Shown piece by piece: positions 1 through 7,660 of a stretch of DNA of 64,000 nucleotides. Position numbers and translations under genes: made by a program. Numbering within the stretch: position 1 is the stretch's first letter; each line of letters starts with the position of its first letter. The stretch comes from Pseudomonadota bacterium (lineage in GTDB: Bacteria > Pseudomonadota > Alphaproteobacteria > Dongiales > Dongiaceae): assembly GCA_016183985.1 (NCBI GenBank), contig JACPDN010000006.1, forward strand, positions 806,001 to 870,000, written 5' to 3'. The notes under the pieces are model-generated. The model was not told the origin of the DNA, did not search any database, and saw nothing but the letters and a program-made list of their open reading frames with translations.

Positions 1-2355
1 ATGATGGTAGAGCGGCAGGGCTGCATCGACTGCGGTCATGCAGCTGACATGCCGGCCGAGATAGAAATCGATCGCCCAGATGCAATGTCGCGCCTGTAGC
101 TGCACATCCGGATCATCGACGTCCTGCAAGTCCGCGAGAATTTCTTGAGCGCGCTTGTTATCGACATCCGTCCCGGTAAACCACCAGCCCCAATAGATCG
201 GAAACAGAGCTGCTTGTTCCGGTCGCGGCCGCCGCCGCGCCATTTCTATCGCGGTCGCATAGAGGCTTTGGGTACGTGGTGAAGCCGACCCTTCGGCGCG
301 GATCAGGACCGGGCCAAGGGCTGCCAGAACCGGCAGCAACGCCGCTTGATGCGCATCCACCTCCTTGATTTGCAGACAAAGTTCGCGGGCACGCTCCAGC
401 AGATGCATGGCTTCGGTTACCGCCGAACGCTCGAAACTTTTCTGGCCGGCAGAAACGAAGAAATCGATTGCCTCTGCCAGCAATCCGCCGCGATAGGCGT
501 GCTCGGCGAGCGCCGCGTCGTCGAGCCAGGCTGTGACCGATGGATCGCGCGTGAATGTCGCGACAATTTCGCGATGATACGCTTGGCGAGCTCTCTTCAA
601 CAGACCGCCATAGATCGTCTCCTGGATCAACGCATGGCGAAAGGCGAAGGCATCGCCGCCGACATATCTGGCGCGGGTAAGGAAATCAGCCGCAACCAGG
701 CGGTCGAGACCTTCCGCTAGGGACTCCTCGCTAAGCGCCGGCATCAATTCACGCAGCAGCGCGACGTTGAACCAGACCCCTACCACCGATGCCGCACGCG
801 CAATCTCGCGCGCCTGTCCCAGAGCCTTCAGGCGCGCGTCGAGGACAAGCTCCAGGACTGATCCACCGTCCAGCGAGAGGGCCCGTGCCACTTGTTCCTC
901 AGCTTCGGCCTCAACAGTGCTCGCTGCCAGATATTGGCAGGTTTCCTCGATAAAGAAGGGTATACCGCCAGACACTCGGTCGATGAGTTCGGCAAGATAG
1001 GGGGACGGCGCGGATGGCAGCATGGTCGCAATGGCCGTTCGCGTCTCCTCCGGTCCCAGCCGGTGAAGAGACAATTTGGCGAGATCCGGATCCGCAAGCC
1101 AGTGACACGAGTCCGGCCTCGCGCTGAGAACGAGCAGCAGCGGCGATTCTTTGACGAAGGCAACCAGCTCGGTCAGCAGGCTGCGCGACGTCGGGTCGAT
1201 CCAATGGCAATCTTCGACGATGACAACGACCGGACCGGCCGCGCAGATATCGGCTACGGCTCTGCTCAGGGCGGAGCGTACCTTCTCTCGCAGCAGATCT
1301 GGTGGCACGTCCTTCAGCAGCCCTGCGTCGTCTTTCCTGGCACCGAGCATGAAGGAAAAGACGTCGACGACGTCGTCGTCATTGATACCCTGCTGTCGAA
1401 AGAGCCGCTTGATCGTATCTTCCGGGGTCGCTGCGGCAGCACTTTCCGTGTTCCGGACCCCATGCAGCAATGGGTGCAAGGCGGTGTCCGCGCCGCCGGG
1501 AAGGCACTGGAAGACGAGCATCTTCTTGCGTGTCTGCTGCGTCATCCGGCGCAGTTCGTGCAGCAGGCGGGACTTGCCGGCTCCCGCTTCGCCCTCCAGC
1601 AGCAGCGTGGCGCCGCGCCCGTTCACGACACCGCTCCAGAGGTTCGCCATGTAACGCAGTTCAGCGACCCGTCCAATGATCGGGCAATTCAACCGCCCGA
1701 AGGCAAAAAAGCGGTCGACTTCCACGCGGTGCCGAACGGCACGCCAGGTGGCCTCCGGTTGGGCGAAGCCCTTGAGGTCGAGCTGGCCCTGAAAGGAAAA
1801 GACATGCGAACGCCGCGCCAGGCGGCGTGCATCGTGGGAAACCAGGACGGTATCCGGCAGCGCCAGGCCTTGCAGCCGCGTTGCTAGCGCAAAGGCCAGT
1901 CCGGCCACATTTTCCGAGGTCGGCAGCCGCTGATCGCCCTGGACCAACACCATGGATGAAGCAATGCCGACACGGACATGAATGCCGTCGCGCGCCACCT
2001 CGCGGGCAAGAATTTGGCATCGATCGATGATCTCGAGCGCCGCATTGATCGCCAGCGATGCCGCATCCTTGGCATCCACATCGAGCGGGAAGAGCGCCAC
2101 ACCGCCGTCGCCGGCCTCGGAGATGAGCAGCCCGCCGCGCGATGTGATACATTTTCGAGAGTTCGCCTGGAAGGTCGCCATCAGATCGTGAAAATCCTCG
2201 ACACCTGATTGGGCAAGGAGATCGGTGGAGCCTGCGAGGTCATAGCTCAAGACAGTGAGGAGGCGCAGTTCGCCAGCCTCGGCAACCCGCGCGACACGTG
2301 GCGCCGAGGGTGTCCCCATCTTGCCTGAAGGCACAACATGTTCCTTCGCTGGCAT
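1..2355 (-). CDS. Cyclase-domain/AAA ATPase regulatory protein (partial, C-terminus off window)
   Basis: An uninterrupted frame runs from ATG at 2355 to the left edge, giving 785 residues without a stop. The first ~190 residues are a class III nucleotide cyclase-like domain: the first metal site is in YDLAGST and the second in EAGDGGVALF. The segment where active cyclases carry the Asn-x3-Arg pair reads FALATRLQ, so the Arg is kept but the Asn appears replaced, and the domain may be a sensor and not an enzyme. It is followed by an AAA/NB-type ATPase with Walker A GEAGAGKS (around residue 250) and a Walker B-like VVVIVEDCHW, then helical, TPR-like sequence. This architecture is common in alphaproteobacterial signalling ATPases of unknown ligand. 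The gene points away from the buf operon with ~690 bp between them; a functional link is not shown. Confidence 0.85.
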   Translation of the reverse strand, partial: MPAKEHVVPSGKMGTPSAPRVARVAEAGELRLLTVLSYDLAGSTDLLAQSGVEDFHDLMATFQANSRKCITSRGGLLISEAGDGGVALFPLDVDAKDAASLAINAALEIIDRCQILAREVARDGIHVRVGIASSMVLVQGDQRLPTSENVAGLAFALATRLQGLALPDTVLVSHDARRLARRSHVFSFQGQLDLKGFAQPEATWRAVRHRVEVDRFFAFGRLNCPIIGRVAELRYMANLWSGVVNGRGATLLLEGEAGAGKSRLLHELRRMTQQTRKKMLVFQCLPGGADTALHPLLHGVRNTESAAAATPEDTIKRLFRQQGINDDDVVDVFSFMLGARKDDAGLLKDVPPDLLREKVRSALSRAVADICAAGPVVVIVEDCHWIDPTSRSLLTELVAFVKESPLLLVLSARPDSCHWLADPDLAKLSLHRLGPEETRTAIATMLPSAPSPYLAELIDRVSGGIPFFIEETCQYLAASTVEAEAEEQVARALSLDGGSVLELVLDARLKALGQAREIARAASVVGVWFNVALLRELMPALSEESLAEGLDRLVAADFLTRARYVGGDAFAFRHALIQETIYGGLLKRARQAYHREIVATFTRDPSVTAWLDDAALAEHAYRGGLLAEAIDFFVSAGQKSFERSAVTEAMHLLERARELCLQIKEVDAHQAALLPVLAALGPVLIRAEGSASPRTQSLYATAIEMARRRPRPEQAALFPIYWGWWFTGTDVDNKRAQEILADLQDVDDPDVQLQARHCIWAIDFYLGRHVSCMTAVDAALPLYHH

Positions 2356-3044
2356 ATCGCCATCCTAAGCCCAGGCGAACCTAACTCTCCGGCGAGCCTC
2401 TTGCTAATGTGCATCCATTCGCCGCCGTTTGCAGCAATTATACGGTTCCGGCAAAGGCATGAGGCACAATAGGCTGCGGAGGTCAGTCCTCCGGCGGCCA
2501 GAAGTCCTGCGACAAGTCCTGGAACCGCCCGAGCGGGTCTTGCAGAGAGGAAAGCGTAGGGCTGGGGCGCCAAGGATCGTAGCCAATCCGGCAATTCGGC
2601 CCAACCTATTGAAAAAATTGCACTCGCATCTGTTGTTGGCTGCGAATGTGTCCGGAATTGTGGCCCAAGAATGCGCCTTGTCACCGTCCCCGCACCGGCT
2701 CCAAGGAAGAACTCTCAATTCAAGCTACATGGCTGCCGAGACAACTTGAACTGAGTCCAAATCGGCAGTTGCTAAATCCGCCACGGGAACCAACTCAGAG
2801 CGGCCAAACTGCTTCCGCTTTGTAGACCGGCGTCGAAAGCCGCTTTCCCGTGGCGGGTCGATCACAAGTAGAATGGCAACTCAGGCCAGCAGTGTCGCCC
2901 TTCATTCTCAACAGCGGCAGAGGTCGCATTTTTTGAGAGTATGAGGGCTGGATTCGCGGCATTCTGCTCTTTGCTTGGCGTTCATCGGCGACGGATCCGC
3001 TTCGCGAAGAGACCGCAACGCTGGGCATGCGCGTGTAAAATCAC
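2356..3044. other. Intergenic region without a convincing gene
   Basis: About 690 bp between the cyclase-ATPase gene and bufC. Several short open frames exist on both strands, but none has a recognisable domain, a good ribosome-binding site or coding-like composition. A minus-strand stretch near 2440-2540 (AGLLAAGGLTSAAYC) faintly resembles the tail of NrsF/DUF1109 anti-sigma factors that accompany many buf loci; it is too short and broken to call. Confidence 0.5.
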
Positions 3045-3806
3045 TCAGCATAACTGATCAGAGTTCCCAACGAATGCGCCACTGCACAGAAAGTGGGCCA
3101 TGAAATCAGGCAGCGTTGACGGTTGCAGAATCTTACAGGCGTCAATCAGCCGACCACCTGCGGCAATTGCCTGAGCACTGGCAAAGACGTTGGCACCGAC
3201 CGCGGCAAATCTGGCATCCTGAAGCTGGCGCCAGATCATCAAGTGGCATGGCTTCCCCTCGCGGGCAGTCGTTGCAAGCGTCGACCCGTGAATTGCCTGA
3301 TAAACTTGTGGCAGGGCATATTTCGACTCAAGTAATGTCAAGCTGGGATGTGGGACAAACTGTAGATCACCCAGCTGATCAGACGATTCCGCTGCAAGAT
3401 CCTGCGCCGAATACGGCATGGCATCCGCCGCGGTGCGTGCTCGATTGAGAGCCCAGTCAAGTCTTGCGAGATCAGGCAAATAAGGCAACTCGCCCGCAAG
3501 CGCTTCACCCTCTAGATATCCAGCGAAGTCGTTGCCATACTCGGCGACGCAAGGCTGTCGAGGCGGATGCAGCATCAGAAATCGCCCAGCCACGACTTGC
3601 ATGGCGTCGGCACCGAGGAGCTTTGTCACAGTCGGGAATGTCACGGCGAGGGCGGCCGCTAGGCTGATCCGGTGGTTGTTGCGATAGACGCTGAGGGGAT
3701 GGCCGGGCGGAAGATGAGTCGGGCGATAGAGGCCGGGCGGCTCTGATGCCCCTTGACCGCGGACAGTGCCACACATCTGGCGCTGTAGTTCAAGAAGTCC
3801 GAGCAT
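3045..3806 (-). CDS. bufC: BufC-type partner protein (DUF2063)
   Basis: 253 residues. The N-terminal part has the DUF2063 pattern LLELQRQM ... YRNNHRISLAAAL ... FPTVTKLLG, then PYLPDLARLDWA near residue 130. The C-terminal part is the variable domain. DUF2063 proteins (BufC/HvfC) are the recognition partners of MNIO enzymes and help present the precursor peptide to BufB. I chose ATG 3806 because it has a strong GGGGGAG site seven bases upstream; the frame is open 23 codons further but without a better site. It overlaps the end of bufB by 17 bases, so translation is probably coupled. It is the last gene of the buf operon; I see no clear terminator after it. Confidence 0.88.
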   Translation of the reverse strand: MLGLLELQRQMCGTVRGQGASEPPGLYRPTHLPPGHPLSVYRNNHRISLAAALAVTFPTVTKLLGADAMQVVAGRFLMLHPPRQPCVAEYGNDFAGYLEGEALAGELPYLPDLARLDWALNRARTAADAMPYSAQDLAAESSDQLGDLQFVPHPSLTLLESKYALPQVYQAIHGSTLATTAREGKPCHLMIWRQLQDARFAAVGANVFASAQAIAAGGRLIDACKILQPSTLPDFMAHFLCSGAFVGNSDQLC

Positions 3807-4632
3807 GTTCTGCCTCCCCCGCGCGGCTGAACTTGATGGCATCTGCCATCGCGGCCTCGCACACCAACTGATCAAGCGCTGGAAGATGGCTGTCCCACTC
3901 GACTAGCGACACAGCCATGGGAAAAAGCGAGATGGCGTGGCGGTAGAGGTCCCAGACCGGCTGGGAGACCGGGCTGCCATGATCATCGATCAGGATCTGC
4001 CGCCCGTCCTTCCTGGCCGTGTAATGACCCGCCAGATGGATTTCTTCGACGCGTTCCCTGGGCAGTTCTGCCATCACTGCCGCCGGGGATATGCCGAGAT
4101 TGTGGGCGTTGACATGGAGATTATTGACGTCGAGCAGCAGGCCGCAGCCACTGCGCCGCGCGAGCTCTGCGAGGAACTCGCCTTCTGGTATCGGCGAATG
4201 GGCGAAAGCGACATAAGCGCTGGGGTTCTCCATCAGGATGCGGCGTTTCAGCCGGTCCTGCACCTCGCATACATGGTCGATCACAATCTGCAGCGCCTCT
4301 TCGGTATAGGGCAGCGGCAGCAGATCATTGAGGTAGATGCCGTCGAGGCGACACCAAGACACGTGCTCGGATACCAGGAACGGATCGACCGTGCCGACAA
4401 GTTCAGCGAGCCTTTCCAGGTGCTGGCGGTCAAGTGGCTCGGCGCCCCCCAGTGACAAGCCGACGCCATGCAAAGAAACCGGATAGTGTCCCCGCGCCTC
4501 CAGCAGCGACTGCCGCGCCGGCCCGCCACCCCTATAGTTCTCCGGATGCGCCTCAAGAAAGCCGACGCCCGGCTTCGTCGCACAGACAGCTTCATGGTGC
4601 GGCGCACGCAGCCCGATCCCCGTAGCCAACAT
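3790..4632 (-). CDS. bufB: MNIO-family iron oxidase BufB (DUF692)
   Basis: 280 residues covering the whole MNIO (multinuclear non-heme iron-dependent oxidase, DUF692) fold. The conserved metal-binding residues are visible: His55 (SLHGVG), Glu89-His90 (SEHVSW), Glu135 (MENPSAY), Asp168-His173-His177 (LLDVNNLHVNAHN), His199/His203 (EIHLAGH), Asp217-His218 (DDHG) and Glu255 (VEWD). Family knowledge: these enzymes oxidatively modify cysteines of a small secreted precursor, in bufferins to thiooxazole-type groups that bind copper. The gene lies four bases after the NDH-2 gene and overlaps bufC, with the candidate substrate bufA1 at the head of the same operon. Nothing in the active site appears missing. 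Confidence 0.95.
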   Translation of the reverse strand: MLATGIGLRAPHHEAVCATKPGVGFLEAHPENYRGGGPARQSLLEARGHYPVSLHGVGLSLGGAEPLDRQHLERLAELVGTVDPFLVSEHVSWCRLDGIYLNDLLPLPYTEEALQIVIDHVCEVQDRLKRRILMENPSAYVAFAHSPIPEGEFLAELARRSGCGLLLDVNNLHVNAHNLGISPAAVMAELPRERVEEIHLAGHYTARKDGRQILIDDHGSPVSQPVWDLYRHAISLFPMAVSLVEWDSHLPALDQLVCEAAMADAIKFSRAGEAEHARTS

Positions 4633-4635
4633 CGC

Positions 4636-5895
4636 CTAATCCACCGTACTGGCGGGTGACGTGATGAGGCGCGCCCCGCGTTGGTGGCTGAGATAGGCCC
4701 AGAGCCATTGTATCGCGACCAGAAGGCGGCTGCGCACGCCGGTAAGGAAAGCAACATGAACGATGCCCCAGAGGAACCAGGCAGTTCGTCCCGTGAGTTG
4801 GATCTTGCCGAAATCGGCGACCGCCTCCTGCCGCCCGATCGTTGCAAGCGAGCCCAGATGGCGATAGCGGAAGGGTGCCGGGGTGGCCCATCCGCACAGG
4901 CGCGCAGCAATGACGCGCCCGACATAGGTGCCCATCTGCTTGGCGGCCGGTGCCAGGCCGGGCACCGGTTTGCCGTCGCTATGAACGCTGGCCGTATCGC
5001 CGATGACGAAAATCTCCGGCGCGTCCTTAAGGGCGAGATCTGGGCCGACAACCGCACGGCCGGTACGATCCTTGTCACAGCCGAGCCACCGCGCTGCGGG
5101 CGACGCCATGACTCCTGCTGCCCAAAGTATCGTCCGACAGCGAATTTGACGTGCCCCGAGGGAAATGCCGTCGGCCGAACACTCCGTCACAGGCTGTCCC
5201 AATGCCACGTCGACGCCGAGGCGCTTCAGGGCGGCGACGGCCTTGACGGAGAGGGCCTCTGGAAAGGCCGGCAGCAACCGCGGGCCGGCTTCGACGAGGA
5301 GCACGCGCGCTTGGCTCGGGTCGATCGAGCGAAAATCATGGACCAATGCCTGTCGCGCAAGCTCGGCGATGGCCCCCGCCAGTTCGACGCCGGTCGGCCC
5401 GCCGCCGATGACGGCAAAGGTGAGCAAGGCACGTCGCATTTCCGGATCCTGCGTCGTCTCGGCCTGTTCGAAAGCAAGGAGGAGCCGGCGACGAATCTGG
5501 GTCGCATCGTCGATCTTCTTGAGGCCGGGAGCAGTCTGCTCCCATTCGTCATGGCCGAAATAACTGTGCCGCGCACCGGTCGCGACGACGAGCTGGTCAT
5601 AGGCGATTTCTTGATCATCAACCAACACCCTGCGCCGGTAGCGGTCGATCCCCTGCACGCGTCCCATCAGGACCGAGGCATTGCGCTGCTTCTTGAGGAT
5701 ACTGCGGATCGGCGTCGCAATGTCCGCGGGGGACAAAGCCGCTGTCGCTACCTGGTAGAGCAGAGGCTGAAACAGGTGATAGTTGCGCCGGTCGATGAGC
5801 GTGATGCGGCACGGCGCCTGGGCCAGCGCCCTGGCTGCGGTCAGACCGGCAAAACCGGCGCCCAGAATAACGACATGCGGGCGATCGTCACCCAT
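4636..5895 (-). CDS. ndh: Type II NADH dehydrogenase-like flavoprotein
   Basis: 419 residues with an N-terminal FAD-binding Rossmann motif (GAGFAGLTAARAL, residues ~12-24), the family block NYHLFQPLLYQVAT, a second nucleotide-binding motif VIGGGPTGVELAGAIAE (~165-180), and a C-terminal FAD contact VIGDTA followed by GLAPAAKQMG. These are diagnostic of NDH-2, which passes electrons from NADH to membrane quinone without pumping protons. The C-terminal segment with FLWGIVHVAFLTGVRSRLLV is amphipathic/hydrophobic, as expected for peripheral membrane binding. The gene sits between DoxX and bufB with 3-10 base gaps, so it is part of the buf operon. Its place there suggests a redox or quinone role in the copper response, but that is inference. 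Confidence 0.92.
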   Translation of the reverse strand: MGDDRPHVVILGAGFAGLTAARALAQAPCRITLIDRRNYHLFQPLLYQVATAALSPADIATPIRSILKKQRNASVLMGRVQGIDRYRRRVLVDDQEIAYDQLVVATGARHSYFGHDEWEQTAPGLKKIDDATQIRRRLLLAFEQAETTQDPEMRRALLTFAVIGGGPTGVELAGAIAELARQALVHDFRSIDPSQARVLLVEAGPRLLPAFPEALSVKAVAALKRLGVDVALGQPVTECSADGISLGARQIRCRTILWAAGVMASPAARWLGCDKDRTGRAVVGPDLALKDAPEIFVIGDTASVHSDGKPVPGLAPAAKQMGTYVGRVIAARLCGWATPAPFRYRHLGSLATIGRQEAVADFGKIQLTGRTAWFLWGIVHVAFLTGVRSRLLVAIQWLWAYLSHQRGARLITSPASTVD

Positions 5896-5904
5896 GGCAG
5901 GCCC

Positions 5905-6408
5905 CTATTTGACGGGATAGTGAAACATCTTGGCGATGAGATGGTCGACTGAAATCTTGCCTGGACCGCGACTGACCAGCAGTAGCAGGAAAGTCATCCA
6001 GGTCAGATGTTCGACCCAGCTCTGCGGATAGACAAAAGTCTGGATGACCAGGGTCATGCCGATCATCGGCAGACAGGCCAGGCGCGTAGCGAGGCCCAGG
6101 ATGAGCAGCACGGGCGTGGTCAGTTCGACACTGGCGGCCAAGGGTGCCGCCAATTCCGGCGGCAGGACCGGTACCTTGTATTCGCTGGCAAAGAGCTGCA
6201 GCGTCAGATCCCAATTGGCCAGCTTGCTCTGACCGGCGCGCCAGAAGATCGTCGCCATGGAAACACGCGCCGCCAGTTGCAGCAGACTCATCGGCAGACG
6301 TTCGAGCCGCTCATAGGCATTGCGCAGCCTGGCGGCCGGGCGCCAACCCGACATCGCTTCATCGTCATTCATCATCATGGTCATGGAAAAGTCCTTCATC
6401 TCGGTCAT
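5905..6408 (-). CDS. DoxX-family membrane protein
   Basis: 167 residues, with four predicted membrane segments after a polar Met-rich N-terminus. The start of the domain reads LLQLAARVSMATIFWRAGQSKL, typical of DoxX/DoxD, and the segments PVLLILGLATRLACLPMIG and WMTFLLLLVSRGPGKISVDHLI match the rest of the family. DoxX genes are frequent companions of bufferin operons. The ATG at 6408 overlaps the stop of the upstream gene by four bases (ATGA); Met5 or Met9 are possible alternatives. The stop is 9 bases before the NDH-2 start. Confidence 0.9.
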   Translation of the reverse strand: MTEMKDFSMTMMMNDDEAMSGWRPAARLRNAYERLERLPMSLLQLAARVSMATIFWRAGQSKLANWDLTLQLFASEYKVPVLPPELAAPLAASVELTTPVLLILGLATRLACLPMIGMTLVIQTFVYPQSWVEHLTWMTFLLLLVSRGPGKISVDHLIAKMFHYPVK

Positions 6409-7133
6409 CCTTTTGGGTGGAGCATGACGTCGGCAACAGCGCCGGCGGCAACCAGGTCGAGGGTTGTGGCGATCGCGTCAAATGAGGTCGTGTGGTTCAG
6501 CGCCGCAGCACTGGCGCTCAACAGCACAACGCCGCGCGCCAGCGCGGACTCGAAGACAAATCGCGGCGCCGCCAGGATTTCTGTTCGCACGTTTTCCTCG
6601 CCCGGCGAGAGTCGCAGGCGTAGCGGTTCCGCGGCCGGCGCGGCCGGCAAAGCGCCGCCCTGCCATTCATGGACCGCGAAGCGCAGCGGCAGATACCGGA
6701 AGCTTGGCTGCAGCCGTAGCACCAGGTTCATATGATTGGCGATGATTTCGGCGGACAGGCAGCAGGTTCCGATGCTTGGCTCCCGGTCCACCATGCCCGC
6801 GAGATAGAAAGCGAGATCCAGCCGTGCGAGGTCCGCGAGTGCCGGCTCGGCGCGACCTTCCTCCTGTTGTCCTAGGAAAGCCGCAAAGCCGCGCGGATCG
6901 CCGGCACCGACGGCAACGCTCCCGCGATAGTCTTGCCACAGACCGGCAAGCCGGCGCATGCCGATATGCCGGCCGACCAGGCGGTAGACCAGAACGGCAT
7001 CGACAGCGCGCGGAGCTGGCCTGCTGGTGCAGATGTCACCGCGGATAGCGGCCACGAGCGATGTCATGTCACCGGCAGCCTGGCCTTGGTGAACGCAGTG
7101 ACGGAAATGCAGTGATCGCGGCAATTTCGGCAC
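6405..7133 (-). CDS. Second, divergent DUF2063/BufC-like protein
   Basis: 242 residues from a GTG at 7133, or 220 from ATG at 7067; neither start has a strong ribosome-binding site. The segment AVDAVLVYRLVGRHIGMRRLAG ends before a stretch FAAFLGQQ ... PALADLARLDLAFYLA that lines up with FAGYLEGE ... PYLPDLARLDWALNRA in BufC at 3045-3806. The rest, including FRYLPLRFAVHEW and FESALARGVVLLSASAAAL, matches the variable C-terminal half of the family. It lies directly after bufA1 (66 bases) and overlaps doxX by four bases. Two DUF2063-type proteins in one operon suggest either two partners for the MNIO or a protein with another role. The family call is by motif and position and is moderately sure. 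Confidence 0.7.
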   Translation of the reverse strand: MPKLPRSLHFRHCVHQGQAAGDMTSLVAAIRGDICTSRPAPRAVDAVLVYRLVGRHIGMRRLAGLWQDYRGSVAVGAGDPRGFAAFLGQQEEGRAEPALADLARLDLAFYLAGMVDREPSIGTCCLSAEIIANHMNLVLRLQPSFRYLPLRFAVHEWQGGALPAAPAAEPLRLRLSPGEENVRTEILAAPRFVFESALARGVVLLSASAAALNHTTSFDAIATTLDLVAAGAVADVMLHPKG

Positions 7134-7199
7134 CCGGAAAGATGTTGGCGGGAGACTGGCCGGGGGCGCCCGATCTGGCGCCCCCGTACAGGATCGGCC

Positions 7200-7469
7200 T
7201 TACTTGGGCTCCAAGCTGCCGCCGTTGATCTTGCTGCAGACGCCCTTGGGCACGAACACCCAGGCATCGCCCTGGCCGCCGGCGGCCACGGAACCGGCGC
7301 AGGAATTGGTCGCGGTCTGGCAGTCGTTCTGGCCGCCGGCCGCTACGCCGAAGCATTTTTCGAATTCGTAGGACGGCGGCGTCGCCGGGCCGGCATTGGC
7401 GGCAGCGATGCTCATCAGGCTGACGGCAGCGGTCGCGGCGGCAAAGAGGGTGGCATTGGTGATCTTCAT
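7200..7469 (-). CDS. bufA1: Bufferin-type precursor peptide (DUF2282)
   Basis: 89 residues. Residues 1-26 form a Sec signal peptide (hydrophobic core, AANA before the predicted cut). The mature part has four cysteines at 39, 50, 57 and 78 in the contexts KCFGVAAGGQNDC, NSCAGS and PKGVCSKI, the signature of DUF2282/BufA1 metallophore precursors. In the known family an MNIO enzyme modifies core cysteines and the exported peptide binds copper in the periplasm. Start ATG 7469 has GGGAG six bases upstream. It is the first gene of the leftward operon that contains bufB and bufC. The sequence between C57 and C78 is glycine-rich and short. A long G+C palindrome lies in the leader (7496-7512). Confidence 0.92.
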   Translation of the reverse strand: MKITNATLFAAATAAVSLMSIAAANAGPATPPSYEFEKCFGVAAGGQNDCQTATNSCAGSVAAGGQGDAWVFVPKGVCSKINGGSLEPK

Positions 7470-7495
7470 TGGGATCTCCCGATCTTCTGTAGAGC

Positions 7496-7512
7496 GGCGA
7501 GACCATCTCGCC
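7496..7512 (-). promoter_or_regulatory. Inverted repeat in the bufA1 leader
   Basis: A perfect seven-base inverted repeat, GGCGAGA and TCTCGCC separated by three bases, 27 bases upstream of the bufA1 start codon. It could be a regulator site or an RNA hairpin in the 5' leader. A similar GCGAGA/TCTCGC hairpin precedes the type I secretion operon at 52983-53000. No regulator is identified. Confidence 0.45.
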
Positions 7513-7608
7513 GTCATGGCCAGTATTCCCGCGCGGCCGCCAGGACTAAAATGCCGCTTCATCACCATATTGATGCAGCGTGAGCATCGATCGCCCTGCC
7601 TGCCGCCC

Positions 7609-7637
7609 AAACAAAAACGCCCGGCATCGGCCGGGCG
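7609..7637 (-). terminator. Rho-independent terminator after the bdhA-patatin operon
   Basis: An eight-base perfect stem (CGCCCGGC/GCCGGGCG, four-base loop, 7618-7637) is followed on the minus strand by GTTTTTGTTT. It starts 24 bases beyond the patatin stop codon at 7661, in the right orientation to end that transcript and to insulate the bufA1 promoter. Confidence 0.85.
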
Positions 7638-7660
7638 TCTGCTGCGTCAGGATGATCGTG

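Noticed and set aside
892-1887. 331-residue plus-strand frame
   Set aside because: It is antisense to the cyclase/AAA ATPase gene, whose motifs are clear; composition is that of a GC-rich shadow frame.
2404-2718. Possible NrsF (DUF1109) anti-sigma remnant next to the buf operon
   Set aside because: Only a short Gly/Ala/Leu-rich stretch resembles the family and frames are broken; hydrophobic low-complexity similarity is not enough.
4681-5952. 423-residue plus-strand frame
   Set aside because: It is antisense to the NDH-2 gene and has no domain of its own.
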